Source of the DNA: Tissierellia bacterium
GTDB lineage: Bacteria > Bacillota > Clostridia > Tissierellales > Peptoniphilaceae
DNA length: 55,302 bases
NCBI GenBank assembly: GCA_030537875.1
Contig: JAUNVC010000003.1
Location: 1 to 55,302 of the forward strand
Direction of reading: 5' to 3'
Positions 26,603-34,022 of the stretch are shown in pieces (position 1 is the first letter of the stretch; each line of letters opens with the position of its first letter). The position numbers and the translations under genes are program-made. A model generated the notes under the pieces. It was given only the letters and a program-made list of their open reading frames with translations, ran no database searches and had not been told where the DNA came from.

Positions 26603-27339
26603 ACACGTTCCTCCGTAAATAATGTAAAGCACTTCTCTGCCTGGCCTAGAACCATATCATATCCATTTTTTACATGGACTCCTTGGGCCTTCAACCGTTT
26701 CATTATGGTCGTTTCCCATGGAGAATAGATCATGTCAAAAAGAGTTTTTTGCCCCGGCAGGGGTGCATCCAATAAACTTTTATCTTCTCGAAAACCAACG
26801 GTTGTGGCCTGTACCACGTTGGTGGCCATCCCCTCCTTGATTTCCTTTAAATCATATACTATCTCAACATCTTCTTTGATTTTGCGAAGTTCATCATCCT
26901 TTCGATGGTCTCGGCAATAGATGGTGACCTTAGAATCTCGAAAGGCATATAGAGCCGCTTTGGCTGCACCACTCCTTCCCAAAATCAAAACCTCTCCTGG
27001 GACAAATAGTCCTTCGACGGCACTTCTCACACCGTCCACGTCCGTATTATATCCGTAGAGTTTCCCCCCTCTATGAACAACCGTATTCACTGCACCCAAA
27101 ATAGAGGCTCTCTCATCCAATCTGTCAAGGAAGGGAATAATGGCTGCCTTATAGGGTGATGTCACATTGAATCCCCAAAAATCTTCTTTTTTTACCTTTG
27201 CAATCACTTGGGGTAGTTCCTCTTCTGCCACATCCATGAGTCCGTACTCCGCCTTGAGATTTGCTTCTTTTAATAGTCTATTATGAATTTCCGGTGACAC
27301 AGATTGACTTATGTTTTTACCGAGTAAAAATACTTTCAT
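26599..27339 (-). CDS. aroE: Shikimate dehydrogenase
   Basis: A 246-residue NADP-type dehydrogenase reducing 3-dehydroshikimate. It has the substrate-binding QSVSPEIHN (14-22), GFNVTSPYKAAIIPFLD with the catalytic Lys (about 56-72), GAVNTVV with YGYNTDVDGV and its catalytic Asp (about 82-105), and the nucleotide fold GEVLILGRSGAAKAAL (about 115). I chose ATG 27339 (MKVFLLGK) with GGTGGAG about ten bases upstream. The gene overlaps the yvcK end by 23 bases. It opens the aro part of the operon. Confidence 0.92.
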   Translation of the reverse strand: MKVFLLGKNISQSVSPEIHNRLLKEANLKAEYGLMDVAEEELPQVIAKVKKEDFWGFNVTSPYKAAIIPFLDRLDERASILGAVNTVVHRGGKLYGYNTDVDGVRSAVEGLFVPGEVLILGRSGAAKAALYAFRDSKVTIYCRDHRKDDELRKIKEDVEIVYDLKEIKEGMATNVVQATTVGFREDKSLLDAPLPGQKTLFDMIYSPWETTIMKRLKAQGVHVKNGYDMVLGQAEKCFTLFTEERV

Positions 27340-28273
27340 CTTCAATGAGCTCCACCAACCTTTCTGCAATACGGTTTGCTGCGGAACGAATATATCCTTT
27401 TTTGACTTCTAAAAACTCCCCTGTAATCAAACGATTGCCCAATAAAGATTTCTCCTCTTCCGGCAAAAGAACAGGCATTGCTCCTTCTTCACGATAGGGC
27501 TTAAGACTTTCCTCGTCAGGGATTTTCCCATTGGCAAAGACAAAATCCACGGGGCGATTCAAATATCGTTCCACTTCCCGCACATGATCACCCACTGAAA
27601 ACCCTGCCGTCTCCTCCTTTTGAGTCATCACATTGCACACATAGATAATCTTTTTTTGTGACAAAAGACTGGCCATATCCCCTACCAATAAATTGGCAAT
27701 GACAGAGGTATATAAACTTCCCGGACCCAACACTACGGCCTCTGCTTTCTCAATGGCCTCCACCACCTCGTCGAGGAGAGGCACCTCTTCTTTGAGATAG
27801 AGTTCTTCAATTTTTGCTCCATGGGCATGGGCTTCCAATGCAATTTCACTTTCCCCGTGGATGATGGCACCATCACTCAATCGAGCCACCAAGTCCATGG
27901 CCGAAGAGCTGACTGGCAGAACTAAACCTTTTAATTTCAGCACATTGCTTAATACAGCAACTCCCTTTCGAAAAGAGCCATACTCTTCTGTCATCCCTGC
28001 AATCATGAGATTCCCCAAAGACTGTCCCGCCAAGTTTCCATTGGTAAATCGATAATTCAAGAGCCCTTGCAAGTCTTGGGGCGCTTCACTGAGGGCCAAT
28101 AAACAGTTTCGAATATCTCCTGGGGGCAGCATATTCAAGTCTTCACGGAGAATTCCGCTTCCTCCTCCATTGTCTCCCACCGTCACCACTGCGGTGACAA
28201 AAAAACGATCCTTCAAACCGGCCAACAATATGGATAGACCCGTCCCTCCTCCGATGGCAACAAGATTACGCAT
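27317..28273 (-). CDS. yvcK: YvcK/CofD-like gluconeogenesis factor
   Basis: A 318-residue protein of the CofD-like YvcK family that binds UDP-sugars and affects carbon use and cell shape in Bacillus and Listeria. The N-terminus has VAIGGGTGLSILLAGLK (5-21) and TVGDNGGGSGILREDL (about 37-52). Other hallmarks are GPGSLYTSVIANLLV (about 199) and YVCNVMTQKEET (about 224). It overlaps the rapZ end by 8 bases. In most Firmicutes whiA follows here; in this window aroE follows instead. Confidence 0.95.
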   Translation of the reverse strand: MRNLVAIGGGTGLSILLAGLKDRFFVTAVVTVGDNGGGSGILREDLNMLPPGDIRNCLLALSEAPQDLQGLLNYRFTNGNLAGQSLGNLMIAGMTEEYGSFRKGVAVLSNVLKLKGLVLPVSSSAMDLVARLSDGAIIHGESEIALEAHAHGAKIEELYLKEEVPLLDEVVEAIEKAEAVVLGPGSLYTSVIANLLVGDMASLLSQKKIIYVCNVMTQKEETAGFSVGDHVREVERYLNRPVDFVFANGKIPDEESLKPYREEGAMPVLLPEEEKSLLGNRLITGEFLEVKKGYIRSAANRIAERLVELIEDESIFTR

Positions 28274-29120
28274 GGGTATCCTCTAAATCTCTGTGAATGA
28301 GTACGGGATAGATCTCTTTTTCTTCCAAACGCTCCTGCAGTGCCCGGGCAATGGACACGGAACGCTGTCTTCCACCAGTGCAACCAAAGGCCACCACCAG
28401 CTGATTCTTGCCCTCCCGTTTATAAAGGGGCAATAGATATAAAAGAAGATCCTCCACTTTATCCACAAAATCCTTCACTTCTTCTCGGTCCATGACATAT
28501 CGATAGACCTCCTCCACATACCCCGACTTTTCTTTCAGCGCAGGAATATAGTATGGGTTTTGAATGAAGCGAACATCCAATACCATATCGGCATCCATTA
28601 AGATCCCATGTTTAAAACCAAAGGTACTAAAAATCAGTTGGACATCATCAGCTTCTCGGACTTCCACCGCCGATAAAATCAAATGTTTGAGTTCTCCCAA
28701 AGTGAGATTGGTCGTATCCAAGACATAGGAGATGGTCATGATTTTATCCATGGCCTTTCTCTCTTCGTGAATCCCATCTAAAATGCTTCCCTTGGGTTGC
28801 AAGGGATGGGGCCGGCGACGTTCCTTGAATCGTTTGATTAAACATTCATCCTGTGCATTTAAAAAGAGAACCTTTGCTTGAAAACTTTCCTTCAGCTGTA
28901 AAATGGTTTGAAAAAGCTCTGCGGTAAAAACTCGATTTCTTTGATCCAAGGCCAAGGCCAGTTTTTTAACCTCTGGTTTTTCATCCAAAAGACGAACCAA
29001 TTCGTCAATCAAAGGAGAGGGGAGATTGTCAACACAAAGATATCCACTATCTTCCAACACATTGAGTGCAGCCGTTTTCCCCGCCCCACTCATTCCAGTT
29101 ACAATGACAAGATCCATCAT
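28266..29120 (-). CDS. rapZ: RapZ/YvcJ nucleotide-binding protein
   Basis: A protein of about 284 residues with Walker A GMSGAGKTAAL near the N-terminus, the Walker B-like region VDNLPSPLIDELVRLL, and the C-terminal domain with FGCTGGRQRSVSIARAL, the RapZ hallmark. In E. coli RapZ is an RNase E adaptor that senses glucosamine 6-phosphate; in Bacillus YvcJ hydrolyses GTP and affects competence. The role here is inferred from the family. The frame is open to GTG 29126, but ATG 29120 overlaps the murB stop as ATGA and seems the better start. Confidence 0.94.
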   Translation of the reverse strand: MMDLVIVTGMSGAGKTAALNVLEDSGYLCVDNLPSPLIDELVRLLDEKPEVKKLALALDQRNRVFTAELFQTILQLKESFQAKVLFLNAQDECLIKRFKERRRPHPLQPKGSILDGIHEERKAMDKIMTISYVLDTTNLTLGELKHLILSAVEVREADDVQLIFSTFGFKHGILMDADMVLDVRFIQNPYYIPALKEKSGYVEEVYRYVMDREEVKDFVDKVEDLLLYLLPLYKREGKNQLVVAFGCTGGRQRSVSIARALQERLEEKEIYPVLIHRDLEDTHA

Positions 29121-29977
29121 ATCCACGCTCCATCATCCAAGATTTGTAGTTCTTCTTCCAATTCGACACCTGTGCGATTTTTAACTATGGTCTTGATGCG
29201 ATGAATGAGGGTCATCACATCTACAAATGTGGCATCCCCCACATTGACAATAAAGCCGGCGTGTTTGGGTGAAACTTGTGCTCCACCAACCTTCAATCCT
29301 TTTAGCATACATTGATCAATGAGTTGGGATGCGAAGTGTCCTTCTGGTCGCTTGAACACCGATCCACAGGAAGGATAGTCCAAGGGTTGCTTTGCCTTTC
29401 TCCGTCCATTCAAATCATTGATGATGGATTGAATTTCCTCGGCATCCCCCCGTTCTCCCTCCACGGTCACAGAAACGATGATGTCATCTCCATCTTGAAA
29501 GGAAGAATACCTCGTTCCAAATTTCATTTCCTCTTTGGGGATGGTGAGAAGTTTTCCTTTGTGAAGCACTTCTGCCTCCACCACCACATCCTTCATCTCT
29601 GGTCCGTAGGCTCCAGCATTCATCCAAAGAGCTCCTCCAAGAGAACCGGGAATACCATTTAAAAATTCCAAACCCTTGATGCCTGCCAAGCAAGCCGCAT
29701 CACTTAAATTCCGAAGGGAGATACCAGATTGGGCTTTCATGCGAATGCCATCCACCGAAAAATCACTAAAATTACTTCCCAGTATGATGACGGCACGTTT
29801 GAGTCCATAATCACTGATAAGAACATTGGTCATCTTTCCTAGAATGACATAGTCCCTTTCTTCTTCTAAAATATTTTGAATATCTTCCACCGTCTCTGGA
29901 AAATACATAATTCTTGCCCTGCCTCCAATCCGAATACTGGAATAGGGCCTTAAAATTTCATTTTTTAATATTCGCAT
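29117..29977 (-). CDS. murB: UDP-N-acetylenolpyruvoylglucosamine reductase
   Basis: A 286-residue FAD enzyme finishing UDP-MurNAc in peptidoglycan synthesis. Motifs: YSSIRIGGRARIMYFPET (FAD fold start, 12-29), LGKMTNVLISD (about 46-56), FLNGIPGSLGGALWMNAGAYG (about 104-124), KAKQPLDYPSCGSVFKRPEG (with the proton-donor Ser) and KHAGFIVN. It is a type II MurB (no extra Tyr loop). It is the first gene of the eleven-gene operon and has a promoter directly upstream. Confidence 0.96.
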   Translation of the reverse strand: MRILKNEILRPYSSIRIGGRARIMYFPETVEDIQNILEEERDYVILGKMTNVLISDYGLKRAVIILGSNFSDFSVDGIRMKAQSGISLRNLSDAACLAGIKGLEFLNGIPGSLGGALWMNAGAYGPEMKDVVVEAEVLHKGKLLTIPKEEMKFGTRYSSFQDGDDIIVSVTVEGERGDAEEIQSIINDLNGRRKAKQPLDYPSCGSVFKRPEGHFASQLIDQCMLKGLKVGGAQVSPKHAGFIVNVGDATFVDVMTLIHRIKTIVKNRTGVELEEELQILDDGAWI

Positions 29978-29994
29978 ACGCCACCTCTTTATTC

Positions 29995-30023
29995 ATTATA
30001 GCATATGTGAAGAACTTTGTAAG
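29995..30023 (-). promoter_or_regulatory. murB-rapZ-yvcK-aro operon promoter
   Basis: Minus-strand CTTACA (30023-30018) and TATAAT (30000-29995), spacer 17, about 20 bases before murB. It is the only good promoter I see for the whole aro cluster. Confidence 0.6.
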
Positions 30024-30137
30024 GGGGCAATTGGTTTCTGATGGAACATGGAAAATGAACTCTTTAGTTAAATATTCTTTTTCCAAAGCCCTTTTTCCTG
30101 CCTTGGGAAAAAACTTATAGAAAGGAAGCAAAACCTA

Positions 30138-30166
30138 TTGCAAAAGCTCCCGTCCTCTGTTATAAT
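30138..30166 (+). promoter_or_regulatory. tRNA-Thr promoter
   Basis: TTGCAA (30138-30143) and TATAAT (30161-30166), spacer 17, with the -10 box ending nine bases before the tRNA. Confidence 0.75.
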
Positions 30167-30175
30167 ATTTTTGAT

Positions 30176-30251
30176 GCTGACGTGGCTCAGGTGGTAGAGC
30201 AGCTGATTCGTAATCAGCAGGCCGGCGGTTCGAGTCCGCCCGTCAGCTCCA
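30176..30251 (+). tRNA. tRNA-Thr (anticodon CGT)
   Basis: A complete cloverleaf: acceptor GCTGACG/CGTCAGC, D arm GCTC-AGGTGGTAGA-GC, anticodon arm GCTGA-TTCGTAA-TCAGC with anticodon CGT (reads ACG), T arm GGCGG-TTCGAGT-CCGCC, then discriminator T and an encoded CCA. It stands alone with its own promoter and terminator. Phage genes begin about 140 bases downstream, so its 3' end is a plausible prophage attachment site. Confidence 0.97.
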
Positions 30252-30253
30252 TG

Positions 30254-30289
30254 AAAAGCCCTGTATTCTCCGACGATACAGGGCTTTTT
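30254..30289 (+). terminator. tRNA-Thr terminator
   Basis: AAAAGCCCTGTAT, loop of nine, ATACAGGGCTTTTT: a strong stem with a T run. Confidence 0.9.
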
Positions 30290-30320
30290 CTTTGTGTAAA
30301 AGTTTGTTAAAGTTTTAATC

Positions 30321-30342
30321 TGTGTCTTACGTGTGTCTTACG
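30321..30342. repeat. Tandem 11-bp direct repeat near the presumed att site
   Basis: TGTGTCTTACG occurs twice in direct succession (30321-30331 and 30332-30342) in the gap between the tRNA terminator and the last phage gene. Direct repeats at such a position are often integrase arm-binding sites; that role is an inference. Confidence 0.5.
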
Positions 30343-30380
30343 TGAATAACTCTCAACGATTTTAAAGACATTTTCCACAA

Positions 30381-30408
30381 AAAAGAGGGCTATTCTTCGC
30401 CCTCTTTT
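30381..30408 (-). terminator. Terminator at the end of the phage late operon
   Basis: On the minus strand AAAAGAGGGC, loop of eight, GCCCTCTTTTTT. The stem overlaps the holin stop codon and the T run lies beyond it. Confidence 0.85.
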
Positions 30409-30722
30409 ATTTTCAAAACTTCTTCCTTCCACCTGTTAATATCGTCTACCGCAGATTCTAGAAACATCTCTAATTCTTCCTCAGAAATCTCTGGAAACTT
30501 GTTTTTTAATATATCCATTACATATTTATTTTTCTCATCTCCTGCCTTCTTGTACTGTTTCCATATCTGCTCCGCTGCACTTGTCGCCAAAATCGCCGAA
30601 TTCACAATCCGTCTCACTTTTAGAATTTGGCTCGTCTCTGTAAGCACCTTGTTCATGGCTGTAACTATAATTATCCCAATTATAGCCCATATCGCCCTCA
30701 AAATCGTTATATCCATAATCAT
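30390..30722 (-). CDS. Phage holin, LL-H family
   Basis: A 110-residue protein with one N-terminal membrane helix (about 5-25) and a long charged helical tail that includes SAAEQIWK and EISEEELEMFLESAVDDIN, typical of LL-H-type holins. It would permeabilise the membrane for the amidase encoded upstream. The start ATGATTATG follows AAGGAGAG. It is the last phage gene before the terminator. Its first 188 bases overlap the preceding ORF in another frame. Confidence 0.75.
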   Translation of the reverse strand: MIMDITILRAIWAIIGIIIVTAMNKVLTETSQILKVRRIVNSAILATSAAEQIWKQYKKAGDEKNKYVMDILKNKFPEISEEELEMFLESAVDDINRWKEEVLKIKEGEE

Positions 30723-30906
30723 CTCTCCTTATCTTCATACTCTTAATTCCTGCCAACGCCAATACCTCAACCGCAAAAAAACGGAAAAATTGACGAATAA
30801 GCTCTGTCGGTTCAACTCCTGTCCTGTAGAATATATATAGGACAATTCCCGTAAATGCTAATACTGTTGTAATTACAATAACTACAATGACTTTGCTGAA
30901 TTTCAT
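30535..30906 (-). CDS. Small phage membrane protein overlapping the holin gene
   Basis: A 123-residue ORF. The first about 58 residues have an N-terminal membrane helix (VIVVIVITTVLAFTGIVLYI) and a second hydrophobic segment (LIRQFFRFFAVEVLALAGI); this part lies upstream of the holin start and looks like a real membrane protein. The last about 63 residues are hydrophilic and lie entirely within the holin gene in a different frame. It may help lysis, but this is only suggested by its place between amidase and holin. Confidence 0.55.
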   Translation of the reverse strand: MKFSKVIVVIVITTVLAFTGIVLYIFYRTGVEPTELIRQFFRFFAVEVLALAGIKSMKIRRDDYGYNDFEGDMGYNWDNYSYSHEQGAYRDEPNSKSETDCEFGDFGDKCSGADMETVQEGRR

Positions 30907-30907
30907 G

Positions 30908-31663
30908 TTACTTAATTATTACGGTCTTTGTTGTGTTATCCCAATCAACTGTATGCCCCGTTTTTTCAAACGCTTCTCTTATCTGAACGTAATTTCTACC
31001 ATCTTTCACGTACCCCCTTAGGGATATCCTCTTGCCCTTATACAATACCTTAACCGTTTGCACATCATTTCCCCCCTTATTTCTCTCTTTTTTCCATCTA
31101 GCTAGATCGCGCATAAGCCTATCCCATGGAAATGCGTCTCCAGGGCATATAGGTTTTTCCTTGGGTGCTATCTGGTAATGCCCCACAATATGCTCTCTAT
31201 CTACTAAAATATCCACATCATACAACGTTTTAACTTCTATAGTTATGTGCTTGTGAAGCCACAGGGAGGATTGGTATTGTTCCTCTGTTAGTGGTTCTCC
31301 GCTCATCCCCTCATGCTCGATAGATACGGTGTAATAGTTCGCATTCGTATTTCTCTCTCTGACGGTACTCAATAAGCTCCTACCATTGTAATATCGCTTA
31401 TTTGGTTGAGGAGTAGTTCCATTACACCATGCCGCATCTCTTATATCTACAAGCTCATATATTGTGCCATTGCGAGCTATAAGAAAATTAGCACTTGCTT
31501 GTGACGCAGGATTTCGCAACCAGCTCAGGCAGCCTGGCATTCTACCCTGTGTTATGTGGTTGCATATCATGTCAGGTTTCCATCCATTTCGCCCGTTATA
31601 CCTGTTAGGACTTGGTGTTTTTTTAATATCCAGCACTTTTCCCTCTCTTTCTAATCGCTCCAA
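30908..31663 (-). CDS. Phage endolysin: N-acetylmuramoyl-L-alanine amidase with C-terminal stalk domain
   Basis: A 251-residue lysin. The amidase-2 (T7 lysozyme/PGRP-type) domain covers about 30-195: ICNHITQG with the zinc His, SANFLIARNGTIYELVD, YYTVSIEHEGMSG, HIVGHYQI and the CPGDAFPWDRLM zinc Cys/His end. The last about 55 residues (VQTVKVLYKGKRISLRGY and VQIREAFEKTGHTVDWD) resemble a half copper amine oxidase N-terminal domain, like those of the host wall proteins in this window, and may bind the wall. The reading starts at TTG 31663; GTG 31636 is an alternative. There is no signal peptide, so it needs the holin. Confidence 0.88.
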   Translation of the reverse strand: MERLEREGKVLDIKKTPSPNRYNGRNGWKPDMICNHITQGRMPGCLSWLRNPASQASANFLIARNGTIYELVDIRDAAWCNGTTPQPNKRYYNGRSLLSTVRERNTNANYYTVSIEHEGMSGEPLTEEQYQSSLWLHKHITIEVKTLYDVDILVDREHIVGHYQIAPKEKPICPGDAFPWDRLMRDLARWKKERNKGGNDVQTVKVLYKGKRISLRGYVKDGRNYVQIREAFEKTGHTVDWDNTTKTVIIK

Positions 31664-31964
31664 ACTGTCTCTCTAACTTCTCTATTCTTGCACTGTTTAC
31701 CTTGGTCTGATGGTCTATAGCCACAATTACCTTACCTTGTTCTGTTACAATTTCGTCGTTTTTTTGTAGCGTTGACTTAATTTCTATAATCCCATTGCTT
31801 ATAGTTGTTAGTTGTTCTTGCATTCTAGCCGTCGTCTGTGCCACTTTGCCTGCCTCTATAGCTGCCTTAGCTTTACGGTCATCAAACCATCTAGAAGCTG
31901 CAATCCACCCTGTCACAAGGGCAATTATAGTGGCTAGATTGATAGTTAAGTCTTGCGTAATCAT
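31623..31964 (-). CDS. Phage membrane protein with coiled coil (hemolysin XhlA-like)
   Basis: A 113-residue protein with an N-terminal hydrophobic helix (about 7-25, NLATIIALVTGWIAA) and then a long amphipathic helix (about 28-105) that ends with IEKLERQFGAIRKRG. This layout is seen in small lysis-cassette proteins of the XhlA kind, although here the membrane helix is first. It overlaps the endolysin by 41 bases and starts at the stop of the fibre gene. Function is not proven. Confidence 0.6.
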   Translation of the reverse strand: MITQDLTINLATIIALVTGWIAASRWFDDRKAKAAIEAGKVAQTTARMQEQLTTISNGIIEIKSTLQKNDEIVTEQGKVIVAIDHQTKVNSARIEKLERQFGAIRKRGKSAGY

Positions 31965-34012
31965 TATTCTTCCACCAACCTATACGTTATATACTCTTCG
32001 GGTAGTTTGTATTTTCTCAGTGATTTTGAGTATGCCATATATTGATACTTGTCTGTTGTATATGCATATGAGGACACTTCGGTGGATAGAGGCATAACCT
32101 TATTACGTGTCATTGAGTACGCCCAATTATACGTTGCTAACATTGTACCATCACTGTTGTTGTCAATATTTGCTAGCGGGGCAGGCAATACCAATTCTTC
32201 ATAACTACCAGATATTCGGAAAATACCGTCATCTGTCCAATAGTACAAGAAGTGGTCAAAAAAGCAAATTGGTTTTCCCACTATTGATTTAGTGACGAAT
32301 GTTTTTTTATCAATATCATAAACAGAAAGAACCTTTTTGTAATCATACGAAGATCCACCACTCACCTGTATGGCTAACATATTGTCCTTCATGACAAATC
32401 TTTCCGGGCTACCGCTAAAATTATCATAACTTGGAAACCCATCCCTATTGTGATATATCTGAACGTTTGACATGGAAGTAGTAACAATATATTTAGAATT
32501 AGCGGCCATAGCATTCGGAGATACGGGAAGTGTACAGACATCCTCTACTGCTCCATCCTCTGTTATTTTTTTTATTGTTTTATTGTCGGGATATAGCAAT
32601 CCAATATCTGTATTCCACACATATATAAGATACGAATCATATTCCTTGCTCCATACAATGTTTCCTGAATTACTTATCTTGTGGATAGTTGTCTTGCCAG
32701 AAGTTGATCCCTCTGTGATTGCATAGGCATTATTGTTTATTACATATAACTTTCGTATATTTTTTTCTAGTTCAATCTCCCATTCTTTTTTTCCAGGATC
32801 TAGTACATAATCCCATGAAAATTTCCCTTGTTTTGGCATACCGCCAATTTTGGGAAGCTGCGTTTGAGGCACTTTTCCAGCGGCATCTAGACTGGCATAA
32901 CCATTTGCCACTCCTTTTTTTGCCTTATCTTCTTTGGTTTGCAATGCATCTTCAAATTCGCCCATAGCTAGATTAAGTCTTCCAGCCATTGCTCGTGCTT
33001 CCTCTGCTATAGAACCTACCCCTTGGATTTCTCCAACTAGTGCCTCTGCCGCAGAAACAGCATGTTCAGCCTTAGCTTTTGTTTCCCTGTCGCCGACAAT
33101 CGCCCACTCTGTCCACACATTGCTCGTGTCTGTGCAATTTCTTGTATAGAGGATTCCTTCCTCTTTCCCAATCCACAACTGTGATGTATCGGTGGCACTG
33201 TTGTTAGTGGTGTTATCTGTTTTGGTTACAATTACACTGGCATATCCGTTTGCTCCAGCAGGCCTATTAGATGGATTTCTAACACTGTAGACCCCCGCTG
33301 TATGCAAGGTGTTAAGGTCTCCTGTGTAGGCTTGTATTGTAATAACTTGTTCTCCCGTACCCAGTGTTGGGAGCTTATCTAACTTTCCCTTATCTACATT
33401 ACTCATCAGCCCACTTTTGCTTGAGGTTGCGTTAGAATAGGTTGTGTTGTTGTCTGTTCCCCAATTATAACCTGTTGCGGTTCTCTTCAGCACCTGCCCC
33501 GTTGTTCCGCCTGCAGGTACTTCTTTAATAGTTGGCAATTGATTTTTTGGCACTTTGCCATCTGCCGTAAGGCTTGCATAACCATTCGCTTTCCCTTTGT
33601 TTGCCTTATCTTCTTTTTTGTTTAGTTCTTCTGCAACGCTAGTATTATCAGCTTTATTTTCTAATTCAGTTGTTAATTCCTGGTATTCTGTTTGTTGAAT
33701 TTGTTTCATCTCATTAAGATTGTCTATAATTGTATTGTGATCTCCTGCGGTCCATCGTCTGCTTATCACAGTTCCGCTCTCCCAAGCGATAGCTGTTCCT
33801 TCCCAGGCTCTAGTACATCCACTCAGTGTACCATCGATTTTAGCAGTGTATAAAATTGTTTCAGCTGTTTCATCTTCACCCAGCACAGCAATGTTCGGAG
33901 CATCGGGAAATACATCCACATTTTCTACATATATTACAGTATCCGCTCCTCCTATTGGTTTCGTCAGTATAGTTTCAGGAGAGTTTGTTTGCCCTCTATA
34001 CATTTGCTTCAT
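31964..34012 (-). CDS. Tail fibre / host-recognition protein
   Basis: A 682-residue structural protein. The N-terminal 80 residues (GGADTVIYVENVDVFPDAPN) look like an attachment domain. Two copies of a linker module (ANGYASL, then GKVP, then QLP) occur near 140-160 and 380-400, each after a KKEDKA- or KEDKAKKG-type coil. A knob-like domain (GDLNTLHTAGVYSV) is near 230. The last 270 residues have repeated short beta motifs (VYDIDKK, NIVWSKEYD) typical of a beta-propeller-like receptor domain. It follows the tail-tip gene closely and precedes the lysis cassette. Confidence 0.75.
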   Translation of the reverse strand: MKQMYRGQTNSPETILTKPIGGADTVIYVENVDVFPDAPNIAVLGEDETAETILYTAKIDGTLSGCTRAWEGTAIAWESGTVISRRWTAGDHNTIIDNLNEMKQIQQTEYQELTTELENKADNTSVAEELNKKEDKANKGKANGYASLTADGKVPKNQLPTIKEVPAGGTTGQVLKRTATGYNWGTDNNTTYSNATSSKSGLMSNVDKGKLDKLPTLGTGEQVITIQAYTGDLNTLHTAGVYSVRNPSNRPAGANGYASVIVTKTDNTTNNSATDTSQLWIGKEEGILYTRNCTDTSNVWTEWAIVGDRETKAKAEHAVSAAEALVGEIQGVGSIAEEARAMAGRLNLAMGEFEDALQTKEDKAKKGVANGYASLDAAGKVPQTQLPKIGGMPKQGKFSWDYVLDPGKKEWEIELEKNIRKLYVINNNAYAITEGSTSGKTTIHKISNSGNIVWSKEYDSYLIYVWNTDIGLLYPDNKTIKKITEDGAVEDVCTLPVSPNAMAANSKYIVTTSMSNVQIYHNRDGFPSYDNFSGSPERFVMKDNMLAIQVSGGSSYDYKKVLSVYDIDKKTFVTKSIVGKPICFFDHFLYYWTDDGIFRISGSYEELVLPAPLANIDNNSDGTMLATYNWAYSMTRNKVMPLSTEVSSYAYTTDKYQYMAYSKSLRKYKLPEEYITYRLVEE

Positions 34013-34022
34013 ATAGTCCTCC

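Noticed and set aside
30060..30110. Inverted repeat TTTTTCCAAAG/CTTGGGAAAAA before the tRNA gene
   Set aside because: Imperfect, long loop, no T run; no function can be supported.
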